From: Nonomuraea turkmeniaca
Lineage (GTDB): Bacteria; Actinomycetota; Actinomycetes; Streptosporangiales; Streptosporangiaceae
DNA: 53,528 nucleotides
Direction of reading: 5' to 3'
NCBI RefSeq assembly: GCF_005889735.1
Contig: NZ_VCKY01000044.1
Span: 1-53,528 of the forward strand
The first letter of the stretch is position 1; every line of letters starts with the position of its first letter. Position numbers and translations under genes: made by a program. Shown here piece after piece: positions 32,446 through 42,537 of this stretch. The notes beneath the pieces are model-generated. The model was not told the origin of the DNA and searched no databases. It worked only from the letters and a program-made list of their open reading frames with translations.

Positions 32446-32619
32446 CGTTCGCATGATCGCCCGCGGCTCATATCGATTGTCGTCAGCCTATGTGATGGGG
32501 CCCGGGTGGCTATGATCGGTGGCGCTGCAACTGCGGGCATGCTGCTGCAGGGTGAGGTGCCCAGCAGATTCCGGACAGTCGGCTACATAAGCTGACGGAA
32601 GTCTGGAAGAGGTAGGTAC
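32446..32619. other. Spacer after the LacI gene
   Basis: No gene seen. The end nearest 32620 carries a weak ribosome-site-like AGAGGTAGG before the transposase start and is probably insertion-sequence end sequence. Confidence 0.3.
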
Positions 32620-33385
32620 ATGACGAGGCGTCGTAGGCAGTTCTCGCCGGAGTTCAAGGAAGAAGCCGTCCGCCGGGTGGCGCTCGAAAATACCGTTCGT
32701 GCTCTGAACTGGGGATTGCTGCACGATCAAGGCAGCGGCTGCGACCATCGTTAGGTGTTGCTGTCGCGTGTCTACCAGTTGGTAAAGGGTTTGTTCGGCC
32801 TGCTGACGGTGCTGGCCCACTCCGATCTGTCCAAAGATGTTGAGGTACTGGTGCTCCGTACCACATCGCGGTCTCTACGTGCTGATCTTTATCGAGCACG
32901 GCACCCGACGCCTGCACCTGGCCGGAGTAACCGCACACCCGACCGGAGCATGGACGGCCCAGCAAGCCCGTAACCTGGCGATGGACCTGGGCGACCGCAT
33001 CACCCGGCTACGTTCCTGATCCACGATCGGGATCCGCTCTTCACCTCGGCGTTCAGGGAGGTCTTCACAGCTGAAGGGCTGCAGATCATCACCACGCTGC
33101 CGCGGACACCGAGGATGAACGCCATCTGCGAGCGCGTCATCGGCACGCTGCGCCGTGAACTCCTGGACCGGATTCTGATCCTCAATAAACGCCACCTGGC
33201 CCGCGTGCTCCAGAAGTATCTGATCCACTACAACCGGCACCGGCCGCACCAGTCCCGGCAGCAACGTCCCCCGGCTATCGCAGCTCAGCCCGCTCACGAC
33301 GTGACCGACCTCAACGGCCCAGCGGATCGTCCGCCGACAACCCGTCGTTGCCGGCATGATCAACGAATACCACCACGCCGCTTAA
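32620..33385 (+). pseudogene. Composite dead insertion sequence (IS3 orfA start plus rve transposase)
   Basis: The first 25 codons read MTRRRRQFSPEFKEEAVRRV, the start of IS3 OrfA. From about 32757 the frame changes to an rve transposase leader ([20 protein letters not shown]), then [20 protein letters not shown], a frameshift near 33015, [14 protein letters not shown] with a catalytic Asp, and [17 protein letters not shown]. It ends INEYHHAA at TAA 33383-33385. At least two frameshifts and a large internal deletion are present. It directly abuts the first att-like repeat. Confidence 0.7.
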
Positions 33386-33394
33386 CCGCAGCTC

Positions 33395-33667
33395 ACGCAT
33401 CCGATCCCGCAAAGCCGCAGATCAGAGCTTGATCAAAGCGCGCCCTGCAGGATTCGAACCTGCGACCGTCGGATTAGAAGCAAGATCTTTTAGTGTCGCG
33501 GAGTGTCATTTGACGGTAGTTCATACCACCTCCGCGCACATTGCGTGTCTAGCGGTGCCGGGCTCTGACGACGCGTGACGGGGCGTACGAGTACGCATCG
33601 AGCACGGCGGACACCCTCTTGATCATTGCATCGTGGCTGCGCAAAATGATTCCGCGCTCCAGACCAC
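33395..33667. repeat. attP-like repeat with tRNA-Arg 3' half, copy A
   Basis: Bases 33430-33483 (54 bp) are identical to 41984-42037, and similarity at lower identity continues on both sides to 33395 and 33667. On the minus strand 33480-33438 reads as the 3' half of tRNA-Arg with anticodon TCT: CTTCTAA anticodon loop, then T-arm GCAGG-TTCGAAT-CCTGC and acceptor strand. The 5' half of the tRNA is absent. This is the structure of an integrative-element att site. Confidence 0.8.
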
Positions 33668-34152
33668 AGGTAGAGATGACGTCCCTGTGCTCGGCGCGTG
33701 CTCGCACGCCCGAACGGTCCTCCGGCGCCCCACGGGCAGGCCGCTGTCCGACCTGCCTTGAGGAGGGAGCGTCATGCCCTCCGTTCAGACCCGGCACGGG
33801 CAATCCGAGCCCTTCTGACCGCGGACGCTCCATTCCGTATTTGCGCTACCACGAGCGGAAACGGCAAGGCGGACGATTGAGCGGGCGAGCTGTTCGGCAT
33901 CGCGTAAAGCCATGCCTCCGTCAACCACAACACAGCAGGTGCTGCGCTGATGCCGATGTTCGCCCTGGCCGCCTTATCCCTGCCGGCTCCTATCAGGCCG
34001 GCTCCTCGTACGCCGCCCTGCTGATTGACACTCGAGCAGGCCACCCCTCATCGCTGGCGTGCTCCTGCGCCGCTTCTTGCTGGATGATGATCTCCATCGG
34101 GCCAGCACCTTGCCGTAATGAGATGGAGATCATCATCTGCGACGATCGGCGC
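33668..34152. other. Spacer without a recognisable gene
   Basis: Nearly 0.5 kb with no convincing coding signal on either strand. There is a short imperfect inverted repeat near 34080-34135 (GATGATGATCTCCATC and GATGGAGATCATCATC-like arms), which could be a hairpin just before the next gene. Confidence 0.35.
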
Positions 34153-34955
34153 ATGAAACGCATGAGCGTCGCGCTGGTAGTGGCCAGCCTGCTGAGCGTG
34201 ACAATTCCCGGCGGCGCCCGCACGCAGCTCCCGCATCGGAGTCTCTCGACTCCGTCGTCGAAGCGATCAAGAAGCAGTATGCGAGGAAGAGCAGCGTACG
34301 CTTCTCCGTCAGGCGACGCGGCGGCCCTCCCCCCTCGGAGAATCTCAAGATCTCCGGCGCGTACCGCTTCAACTCTTCAGGCATGTACGCCGCCGACCTC
34401 ACGGAGATCTCCTACGAGAAGGCGGCGACGGGGCGATCCCGAGAGATCACCATAGGCCGAGAGTTTTACTCACAGAGCTATGTGCGTTCCGACGAGGGCA
34501 AGTACATCTGGAAGTCGCCACCGACGCTGGGGGAATGGGCCCACGGGCGGAACTTCGCCGGGGTCGTCTGGGGCAAGGATCTGGTCAACGGGATCAATCC
34601 GGGCTTTCTCGAGCTGGTCGCCTCTTACGGTGCGACCAGCGCAGACGGCGGAACCTTCGAGGGAGTGAAGACGACCCTCCACAGCGGCACCATGACTGTT
34701 ACCAAGCTGAGTGAGAGACAGGCCGGCATCTCCTTCGATACCGAGGAGGAGGAGGGGGTTCATGGCGGGCGGATCACCTGGAAACTCTGGGCGGGCCCGG
34801 ACAACCTGCCGAGACGCTTCCAGGCCATCATGAAATTCACCTGGCCGGAGGGCGGCGAGGCCGAAACCATGACGATGAACATCATCTATCGAGGATGGGG
34901 AACCCCCGTCAAGATCACGGCACCGGCCAAGCACCTCATCTCCGACGGTTGGTGA
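34153..34955 (+). pseudogene. Secreted LppX/LprG-fold-like protein gene (frameshifted)
   Basis: Starts as a signal peptide (MKRMSVALVVASLLSVTIPGG). A one-base shift near 34230 moves the frame to ASESLDSVVEAIKKQYARKS, and the product then runs open to TGA at 34953-34955 with FSVRRRG, IWKSPPTLGEW and the ending GTPVKITAPAKHLI. The general plan (signal peptide, antiparallel beta domain, 'V.ITAP' end) is like the intact secreted protein at 44612, so the two are probable distant paralogues. The rest of the frame has normal codon use, so the shift is either recent or a sequencing error. Confidence 0.55.
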
Positions 34956-35250
34956 TGGACGACCTGCGCAACAACGCGGTACTTCGGAGCTCTCACAGCA
35001 AGCCGCTCCACCAAGCTGCGGTCAGGTCGACCGCCATGGAGACCGTCACCGGCGAATGCCGTTGCTCGAAGCACCACGACCTGGACAGGTCGACCGCTTT
35101 GATCCTCCAGAGTGCGCCAGCAGAAGTCGCCGTAGTCGCCGTCGCCGAACGCGGCGGCCAGCGACGTGCGCAGGCCCAGCCGGCTCGCCGCGGTGGCCGC
35201 CCGTCTGCGCAGCCGCCAGTGTTTGAGCACCAGCACCTATCCTTGCTTGC

Positions 35251-35970
35251 ATGGGTGACGTACTGAAGGGGCGAGGTTGCGCGTGGGAGTTCGAGGACGG
35301 AGGGTTGCGCATTACGCCTGAGCCGGGTAAGGCGTCGAAACTGAGCATGGAGCTCGGTGAGCGGTTCGTGCCGTACGACGCGCTGGCCGATGTCATGCTG
35401 GAGACTGGTGCACGCGGCAGGGTGGTGTTGCGGGTGGTTCCCCGGGAGGGAGCCGACCCGGTCATGTCCGCGGCAACGGGGCAGCTCCAGGAGTCGCTCG
35501 ATCCGTACCGGCTGGTGCTGCCCGCCGCCACGAAGACGCTGGCCGACCAGTATGCCGACGAGATGCGCGCGGCCTTGTCCGAGCGCGGTCCGGCTGAGCG
35601 GTTCCTGATCGCCGGTCCTTCGGTGCCACGTAGTTTCAAGGCATGGGACGGTGAGGCCGCCTTCGACGGGCAGGCTGTCACCTTCACCTGGTTCTCGTCC
35701 GGAGCTTCCCCGGCCAAGTACACGGCAGGTGACCAGCGTTACCCGATCACCGAGATCGAGGGCGTCGATTGGCATGCACTGGAGGACGCTCGCGGGTCGT
35801 TGCGGCTGCGCATCCGTGGGCACCAGGCCCTCTCCAATCCCAACAACGATCCCGCCTCCGTGGTGTTCGGCATTGGCTGGGGAGCCACGCATCACTCCCT
35901 GCCCTTCGCCGCCGCCGTGCTCGCTGCCGTACAAGGTCCCATGATCGAACAGGCCGCGGCGGAAGGCTGA
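35251..35970 (+). CDS. DUF4429 domain protein
   Basis: Cytoplasmic protein of 239 residues with two repeats of the DUF4429 fold. The first starts LKGRGCAWEFEDGGLRITPEPG; the second starts FKAWDGEAAFDGQAVTFTWF and ends in the typical VVFGIGWGATHHSLPFAAAVLAAV. The family is common in actinomycetes and has no settled function; a PH-like lipid- or protein-binding role has been guessed for similar folds. There is no ribosome site. A TATCCT at 35238-35243, seven bases before the ATG, fits a leaderless transcript. Confidence 0.75.
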   Translation: MGDVLKGRGCAWEFEDGGLRITPEPGKASKLSMELGERFVPYDALADVMLETGARGRVVLRVVPREGADPVMSAATGQLQESLDPYRLVLPAATKTLADQYADEMRAALSERGPAERFLIAGPSVPRSFKAWDGEAAFDGQAVTFTWFSSGASPAKYTAGDQRYPITEIEGVDWHALEDARGSLRLRIRGHQALSNPNNDPASVVFGIGWGATHHSLPFAAAVLAAVQGPMIEQAAAEG

Positions 35971-36022
35971 GCTGTTGTCCCGTATGTAACTTATGTGCGC
36001 CTTAGCGCCTTGGAACTCAAGG

Positions 36023-37221
<1,199 letters not shown>

Positions 37222-37236
37222 GTAGAGGCGGGCTCA

Positions 37237-37832
37237 CGCCGGCCGGACACGCCCTGGCTCGGCAAGGTCGGCCTCACCGTGTCAGCCGTCCTGTTCCTGC
37301 TGGGCGGCGCGGTGCCCATCGCCCTGGCAGATCCGGCCATCTACCCGCTGTCGGCCGCGCAGATCATCTGGACGCTGATCACGGCCGTCGCCCTGATCAT
37401 CGCCGCGTTCCTGTCCGTTCGATTCCGCCGCCCCCTCCTCCCGCCACGCCGGCCGGCCCGTGGACCGTCTTCGCGATCACCATCGCGGCCGGGCTGGCGT
37501 TCTGGCTCCCCAGTTTGCTCGCCCTGGTGGGGATCAAGCTGGAGTCCATCGTGCCCGCGTGGATCACGGTCGGCTTCTACCTCGCGCTCTACGCCACGAT
37601 GACGATGCTCATCCTGCGCTGGTCCCGGCGCATGGGCTGGGGACCCTGGCACAGGTTCGCCCTGGGCGCTGCCTGCCTGGTCACCTACGCCTGGCACGGA
37701 TTCCCTCAGCCGCCGAGTTTCCCAGCGCCCGCGCATGTAGACCTCATCGGCAACGCGGTCTTCGCGCTGGCCGCCCTCGGGCTGCTCGCCATTGTGGTGG
37801 CACGGCTCCGCCACACCGTTCCGGCAACTTAA
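37237..37832 (+). pseudogene. Small membrane protein gene, 5' truncated by IS and frameshifted
   Basis: The open frame comes out of the insertion sequence (DTPWLGKVGLTVSAVLFLLGG) with helices near VSAVLFLLGGAVPIAL and IIWTLITAVALIIAAFLSV. After a one-base shift in a C-rich run near 37430 it continues FAITIAAGLAFWLPSLLALVGIKLE, ITVGFYLALYATMTMLIL and a last pair of helices to TAA 37832. About five to six membrane segments in total. I do not recognise the family. The original 5' end was probably removed by the insertion. Confidence 0.5.
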
Positions 37833-38125
37833 CCATTGACCTTGGCGCTTGGGAGATCCCTCCAGATTCTTGAGAACCAGCTCAGCTTGGCCTTGGCGCC
37901 GTAGGAGGTGACCGGGGCAGCACCGTGCTCCTCCTAGGCCGAGACCGGCTTGCATGGAGACATATCCCCCGACCCGGCAGGTCGCCGGCGGCCTCGCCGA
38001 TTTGGAGTATCCGCCGGAGTTTCATTGATGGCCCCGCGCCGATCGCACGAACGCGGGACTCGCTACTGCCGGTGGAGACATCGCCCCCGGGGTCCCATCA
38101 ATGAGGGGGCTAGAGTTCGGACTCG
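37833..38125. other. Intergenic region
   Basis: No gene seen. An imperfect inverted repeat (CATTGATGGCCCC near 38023 and its approximate complement near 38093) could act as a terminator between the convergent genes. Confidence 0.3.
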
Positions 38126-38452
38126 TCACTTCCCGGCCGTGCCGGGCTCCCCGCTGATGGACTCCTGATAGAGCTCCGCGTAGGTGCGCGAGTCCTTGAT
38201 CAGGTCGTCGGCGAAGGCGGCGACGTCGTCGCCGATGAGCTCCAGAACGCCCTTGCCTGCCGCGGCACCCTCCTCGAAGAATTCGAGGAGCCCGGTGAGC
38301 AGGGACCCGTCGGTCAGTCCGACCGGCCCCACCTTGAAGAAGTACCTCTGCATCTCCTTGTAGACGATCTCGTAGTCCGGCGGGAGCGCCTTGACCCGCG
38401 CCAGGTGGGCCCGCCACTGCTTCTTGCCCTCGATGATGTCCCGGATGCTCAC
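38126..38452 (-). CDS. DUF1048 family protein (distal)
   Basis: Protein of 108 residues, start GTG 38452, one base after the stop of the preceding gene. It has the all-helical DUF1048 pattern: MSIRDIIEGKKQWRAHLARVKALPPDYEIVYKEMQ (quoted in parts as RDIIEGKKQWR and LPPDYEIVYKEMQRY), then GVLELIGDDVAAFADDLI. The family is typically encoded beside PadR regulators and has no assigned activity. It is a likely protein-protein interaction module and is paralogous to the next entry. Confidence 0.8.
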   Translation of the reverse strand: MSIRDIIEGKKQWRAHLARVKALPPDYEIVYKEMQRYFFKVGPVGLTDGSLLTGLLEFFEEGAAAGKGVLELIGDDVAAFADDLIKDSRTYAELYQESISGEPGTAGK

Positions 38453-38453
38453 G

Positions 38454-38810
38454 TCAGCCTCCCAGCCGGCTCAATTTCCTTGCGACGTTCCTGTTCAGCT
38501 GCTCGCGCCACCGGTCGTGGAAAGTCCGGCCCCCTTCTTCACCGGCCAGCGCCGCGCAGAAGCCCGCGATGTCGTCACCCAGCACCTCGTCAATGCTCTG
38601 CCCATCGGCCGCCGTCTCTTCGAGCAGCCCCAGAGCACCGTCGAGAATCGGCATCAGGTTGCGCCCCGTGAAGTCCCCGTAGATAAAAAGATGACCCTGG
38701 ACCTGTTCCCACGCCGCCCGGTAATCGGCCGGCAAGGCCGCCGCCCGAGCCTGGAACGCCTTGTATTCCCTGGTGAGATCGCTGCCTGTGATGGTCTCCC
38801 AGAAGCTCAT
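38454..38810 (-). CDS. DUF1048 family protein (proximal)
   Basis: Protein of 118 residues. The ATG at 38810 overlaps the PadR stop (ATGA), so the two are translationally coupled. It shares the plan of its neighbour (SFWETITGSDLTREYKAFQ, LPADYRAAWEQVQ, EVLGDDIAGFCAALAGEE) with low identity, so the two are an old tandem duplication. No signal peptide and no membrane helix are seen. Function unknown. Confidence 0.8.
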   Translation of the reverse strand: MSFWETITGSDLTREYKAFQARAAALPADYRAAWEQVQGHLFIYGDFTGRNLMPILDGALGLLEETAADGQSIDEVLGDDIAGFCAALAGEEGGRTFHDRWREQLNRNVARKLSRLGG

Positions 38811-39133
38811 CTTCCGCCCTCCTTGAGCTTGTCGATCCGCGATGAGACGTACTCCCATTTCGCCCAGAACGTCGCGAGTTCTTCGCGCCCCGCGTCGTTG
38901 AGCGCGTAGAACTTGCGCGGCGGGCCCTGCTCGGACGGTCGTTTTGTCACCTGGACGAGGTTCTTCTTCTCCAGCCGCAGCAAGATGGTGTAGACCGTCC
39001 CCTCGACAACGTCGGCGAAGCCGAGCTCGTTCAACCGGCGCGTGATGGCGTACCCGTAGGTCTCCTCGCTGCCGATGATTTCCAGCACGCAGCCCTCAAG
39101 CGTGCCCTTCAGCATCTCCGTCAGGTCGTCCAT
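38807..39133 (-). CDS. PadR-family transcriptional regulator
   Basis: Small winged-helix regulator of 108 residues. GAAGGA six bases before the ATG at 39133 supports the start. Conserved PadR features are LKGTLEGCVLEIIGSEETYGYAI, the recognition helix and wing in VVEGTVYTILLRLEKKNLV, and RKFYALNDAGREEL. It heads a three-gene operon with two DUF1048 proteins, a layout seen widely in Gram-positive genomes. An inverted repeat (39177-39202) upstream overlaps the likely promoter, so autoregulation is expected. Confidence 0.92.
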   Translation of the reverse strand: MDDLTEMLKGTLEGCVLEIIGSEETYGYAITRRLNELGFADVVEGTVYTILLRLEKKNLVQVTKRPSEQGPPRKFYALNDAGREELATFWAKWEYVSSRIDKLKEGGR

Positions 39134-39176
39134 CGTGGGTCCTTCGCGGTTCACTCGGTACCCTGTAGCCCTGAGT

Positions 39177-39202
39177 ACTACTATAAAGTATCACAAAGTA
39201 GT
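39177..39202. promoter_or_regulatory. Inverted repeat before the PadR operon
   Basis: ACTACT and AGTAGT arms with a 14-base AT-rich centre that itself holds TACTATAAAGTA. AT-rich DNA is rare in this window. It probably contains the promoter and the PadR site. Confidence 0.45.
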
Positions 39203-39280
39203 GGACCGCATGTCCACGGACAGCGACTCGCCCCATCGGCACCTGGAGCCCGAGCGTCAGGCGGCCCCCACACGGCGATG

Positions 39281-39832
39281 TCATGCGAAGTAGCCACTGA
39301 CGGCAGGCATGGCCAACAAGCCGATGACCAGGAGCGAGCCGGCCGTCGCCAGAACAAGGCGGGCGGCGATCACGCCGCGGAACCAGGAAGGGTACGCCTT
39401 CACGGCGGCTTCGACGAACGCTTCGACGTCGAGGCCACGCAGGCTCGGGTCATCCGACTTACGAGCGGCCGCCTGGAGGTATCGCGTGGTGAACACCTCG
39501 CCGGGCATGATCACGCATCCGAGTACGAAGACAACCGCCTGGAAGATCCAGGACAGGATCCGGCCGGTGCCGCTTCCGCTCAGGTTGAGCAGGGCGAGCG
39601 CCACGAGGCACACACCGATGGACATCGCGAGGACGACGCTGGCCTGGCTCGCTCCGAAGTCGATTCGATGCCGGGCCAAGACGGCACCTGGGATCCCCTG
39701 TCTGGCCACTTCGGCCTCGGCCGCTCGTTGGGCGGCAGGGCCGAGGCGACGGCCGACGACGGGGATGACGAAGAAGGTGCCTGCGAGCAGGAGCTGCAGG
39801 AGGGACGCGGACAGGACTGCAATCGGTATCAC
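39281..39832 (-). CDS. Four-helix integral membrane protein, TetR-controlled
   Basis: Membrane protein of 183 residues. Hydrophobic segments lie at about 1-25 (AVLSASLLQLLLAGTFFVIP), 62-85 (SVVLAMSIGVCLVALALL), 93-115 (ILSWIFQAVVFVLGCVIM) and 158-180 (LVLATAGSLLVIGLLAM), with polar loops between. I do not recognise a family with confidence. It is divergent from the TetR gene, with three copies of the TetR site between them, so it is probably the regulator's main target. A role in efflux or in envelope stress would fit but is not shown. Confidence 0.75.
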   Translation of the reverse strand: MIPIAVLSASLLQLLLAGTFFVIPVVGRRLGPAAQRAAEAEVARQGIPGAVLARHRIDFGASQASVVLAMSIGVCLVALALLNLSGSGTGRILSWIFQAVVFVLGCVIMPGEVFTTRYLQAAARKSDDPSLRGLDVEAFVEAAVKAYPSWFRGVIAARLVLATAGSLLVIGLLAMPAVSGYFA

Positions 39833-39851
39833 GGTAGTCTCCTCCGACGAC

Positions 39852-39866
39852 TTGCACAGTGTTCAA
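39852..39866. promoter_or_regulatory. TetR operator 1, TTGCACAGTGTTCAA
   Basis: First of three copies. With its flanks it is part of a perfect 19-bp inverted repeat with operator 2 (CTTGCACAGTGTTCAAGTG and complement, 15 bases apart). Confidence 0.75.
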
Positions 39867-39886
39867 GTGGGAGCGTACGGCTGCAC

Positions 39887-39901
39887 TTGAACACTGTGCA
39901 A
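39887..39901. promoter_or_regulatory. TetR operator 2, TTGAACACTGTGCAA
   Basis: Exact reverse complement of operator 1. The centres are 35 bp apart. Confidence 0.75.
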
Positions 39902-39909
39902 GTCTCGGC

Positions 39910-39924
39910 TCGAACGCTGTGCAA
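39910..39924. promoter_or_regulatory. TetR operator 3, TCGAACGCTGTGCAA
   Basis: Two mismatches to operator 2. It lies just before the TetR gene's -10 (TATCCT, 39933-39938), so it would repress the regulator itself. Confidence 0.6.
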
Positions 39925-39944
39925 GAGCGCTCTATCCTGAGCAG

Positions 39945-40628
39945 GTGCCACGCGAGACGCTGACCAAGGACCAGATCATCCGGACGGCCGTCGAGCTGCT
40001 GGACAGCGAGGGCATCGAGGGCCTGAGCATGCGGCAGCTCGGCACCCGCCTGAACTCCGCGGCGACGGCCGTCTACTGGCACGTCAAGAGCAAGGACGAC
40101 CTCCTCGTGCTCGCCGCCGACGCGGTCTGGGAGGAGATCGAGCTACCCGACCTGAAGGAGGTCACCTGGCAGGCCGCGGCCACGGCCATGGCCAAAGGGC
40201 TGTTCGCGATGATTCTCCGGCACCCGTGGCTCGTCCCCGCCATGAGCACCCACCTCCTGTACGGCCTCGGCAAGGCACGCCACGACGACCACCTGCTCGC
40301 GGTCTACCAGGCGGCCGGCTTCACCGGACGTGACGTGGAACAGGCCATGAAGACCGTCTTCACCTTCGTCCTGGGTACCGCCCTCGGCGTGGCCTCCGAA
40401 GCGGCCTGGAGAGCGCGCCTGCGCCACACGGGCGGCGACGAGCAGGCGCAGATCCGCGACCTGGTGGCGCAGGCGACCGAGATCGCGATGCGGTTCCCGC
40501 GGCTACGCGCCCACAGCGCCGCTCAGGAGGACGACGGCCCCTCACCGAGTCCCGACAAGGAGCTCGAGTTCGGTCTGCGCACGATCCTGAACGGCCTTCA
40601 ATCCGAACTCGGCACTCGGCCGTCGTGA
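39945..40628 (+). CDS. TetR-family regulator
   Basis: Repressor of 227 residues. The N-terminal helix-turn-helix (about 6-55: LTKDQIIRTAVELLDSEGIEGLSMRQLG, quoted as IIRTAVELLDSEGIEGLSM; then AATAVYWHVKSKDDLL) is close to the Tet(R) class. An all-helical TetR_C-type effector domain follows. TATCCT ends six bases before the GTG start and no ribosome site is visible, so the transcript is leaderless. Three operators between it and the divergent membrane protein gene suggest that it controls both promoters. Confidence 0.92.
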   Translation: MPRETLTKDQIIRTAVELLDSEGIEGLSMRQLGTRLNSAATAVYWHVKSKDDLLVLAADAVWEEIELPDLKEVTWQAAATAMAKGLFAMILRHPWLVPAMSTHLLYGLGKARHDDHLLAVYQAAGFTGRDVEQAMKTVFTFVLGTALGVASEAAWRARLRHTGGDEQAQIRDLVAQATEIAMRFPRLRAHSAAQEDDGPSPSPDKELEFGLRTILNGLQSELGTRPS

Positions 40629-40652
40629 ACCGGGCGAACGGTCCCCGCCGCG

Positions 40653-41521
40653 TCACCCGACGATGACCCTCTCCTCGGGTAGCTGGTAGCGGCGGGTGCG
40701 GTCCTTCAACGCTAGGGCCGAGCCCAGGGTGAGCGGTCCCGTCCTGCCGATGAACATGAGCAGCACCAGCAGTATCTGGCCGACCGGTGTGGTGCCGGCG
40801 GTGATGCCGGTCGACAGGCCGACCGTGCTGAACGCCGAAACGACCTCGAACAGCACCCGGTCCAGGCTGTGCGGGGTCAGGACCATCAGCAGGTAGGTGG
40901 ACAGCGCGACCAGGGTCACGCTGATCAGGGTGACCGCGACGGCCTGGCGCTGTGCCGTTTCCGGCAGGCGGCGATGGTCGATGTTGACCTCGTGCTCGCC
41001 CCGCATCTCGGACCAGATGATGAAGGCCAGCATGCCGAGCGTGGTGACCTTGATGCCGCCCGCCGTTCCGGCGCTGCCGCCGCCGATGAACATCAGCAGG
41101 TCGGTGGCCAGCCAGCTGGTGGGGTACATGCCGGCGATGTCGATGCTGTTGAAGCCCGCCGTCCGCGGCATGACGGCGGTGAAGAACGCAGCCAGTAACT
41201 TGCCGGGGTAGTCGAGCGGGCCGAGCGTCTTCGGGTTGTGCCATTCAGTGCTCAGGAAGACCAGGGTGCCGACGATGAGCAGGACCGCGGTGACTGCGAC
41301 GGTGATTCTGGTCAGCACCGACCAACGGCTGGGCCGGCGCCAGGTGCGCAGCAGCTCGAACACCACCGGGAAGCCGAGCCCGCCCGCGATCACCGCGGCG
41401 GCGATGGTCAGGCAGATCCACGGGTCGGTGACGAAGCGCATCAGGTTGTCGGACCACAGCGCGAAGCCCGCGTTGTTGAAGGCGGAGATCGCGTGGAAGA
41501 CGCCCAGGTAGACGGCGCGGC
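40653..41521 (-). pseudogene. trkH-like K+ transporter gene, N-terminus removed
   Basis: About 290 codons of a TrkH/KtrB-type potassium uptake channel. From the break it reads YLGVFHAISAFNNAGFALW (a pore-loop region), then AAFFTAVMPRTAGFNSID, MFIGGGSAGTAGGIKVTTLG, VVSAFSTVGLSTGITAGTTP and MFIGRTGPLTLGSALAL, so two or three of the four selectivity-filter loops are present. The C-terminus is intact (PEERVIVG). Upstream of about 41521 the sequence becomes the opposite-strand integrase tail, so the first helices and the first pore loop are lost. A TrkA partner is not seen. Confidence 0.85.
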
Positions 41522-41786
41522 CGTCTGGCTGGCCTACCTGGCCGGCCTGCCGCCCATCCGGCTCCACGATCTGCGTCATGGCGCGGCCTCGCTGATGCTG
41601 GCGGCCGGGGTGGAGATGAAGGTGGTCCAGGAAACCCTGGGCCATACGTCCAGCGCGTTCACCGCCGACACCTACACCTCTGTCTACCCGCAGGTGGCTA
41701 CGGCGGCGGCCGAGAAGACGGCAGCCCTGCTGTTCGGCAAGGAAGACCAGACCGCGCCCGGGAAACTCATCTCGCTGAGGGGCTGA
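41520..41786 (+). pseudogene. Tyrosine integrase C-terminal fragment
   Basis: About 88 codons: PIRLHDLRHGAASLMLAAG (H-x-x-R), KVVQETLGHTSSAFTADTYTSV (His and the Tyr nucleophile), then AAEKTAALLFG and TGA 41784-41786. This is the tail of a pSAM2/phage-type integrase of actinomycete integrative elements. Its 5' part is missing and joined to trkH. It ends 163 bases before att-like repeat B, the normal distance and order of int and attP in such elements. Confidence 0.8.
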
Positions 41787-41948
41787 CAGTCGGATTAAGC
41801 ATCCGGCCCCGCATTCGCCGCCTGCTCGCGGCGAGGCGGGGCCGCTGCTCTTGGCCGAGTGGGAGGACAGCAAATGGATCATGGTGTGTGCGGGGTCGGT
41901 GCGCACGAGCACGCGTGGAGCACTCAACCGCTAGACGAAAATTCTAGA

Positions 41949-42217
41949 ACGCATCCGATCCCACAAAGTCACAGGTCAGAACATGATCAAAGCGCGCCCT
42001 GCAGGATTCGAACCTGCGACCGTCGGATTAGAAGCAACATCTTTAAGTGCCGCGCTGTGCCGTTGGGTGATGGTTCGTGCCACCTCAGCGCGTTTTGCGT
42101 GTCCGGCAGTGCCGGGTCCTGACGGCGTGTGACGGGGCGTACGAGCACGCACCGAGCACGGCCGCCCTATTCGATCATTCATCATCGCCCCCGGAATGGA
42201 TCCCGCGCTCCAGCCAC
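41949..42217. repeat. attP-like repeat with tRNA-Arg 3' half, copy B
   Basis: Partner of 33395-33667. The 54-bp identical core is 41984-42037, and the tRNA half on the minus strand is 42034-41992. Flanking similarity extends on both sides of the core, so each copy looks like a whole attP rather than a hybrid attL or attR. The integrase fragment is adjacent. Confidence 0.8.
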
Positions 42218-42537
42218 GCCGGCACCGTCTAATGACGGTCGCAGTGCTCGGCACGTGCTCTAACCCGTACACAACTCAATGATCTCCGTAGCGCAAGCTG
42301 CCCGCTCAGATTCAAGTCGTCACTGGTTTCACCTGTCACCCCCGCCGCCGTCCAAATGGGGCAAACCACGCGGACGACGCCGGGAGAGACACCGCTTTCA
42401 GGACGCCGCGGCGGTTTGATGTGATCGGCCGGAGCAGCGCCGGATCTGGGAGGAGCGCGCCGACCGCCTTGAACAAGCCGTCACCGACCCGAAGGAGCAC
42501 AAGCAGCGAATCCCGAGGCCAGGCCGATAATGGGCCG
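42218..42537. other. Spacer with short coding-like debris
   Basis: No intact gene. A 35-codon frame ending at TAA 42528-42530 (RIWEERADRLEQAVTDPKEH) looks like a protein C-terminus without its body, probably more element debris. Confidence 0.3.

Noticed and set aside
33438..33480. A tRNA-Arg gene
   Set aside because: Only the anticodon loop, T-arm and acceptor 3' strand are present. The D-arm and 5' acceptor strand are missing at both 33.4 and 42.0 kb, so these are att sites, not genes.
34886..35236. Leftward frame of 116 codons between the secreted-protein pseudogene and the DUF4429 gene
   Set aside because: The first 45 codons have plausible codon use, but the rest does not, it overlaps the end of the pseudogene on the other strand, and no family is recognised. 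It might be a 5' gene stub, but the support is too weak.
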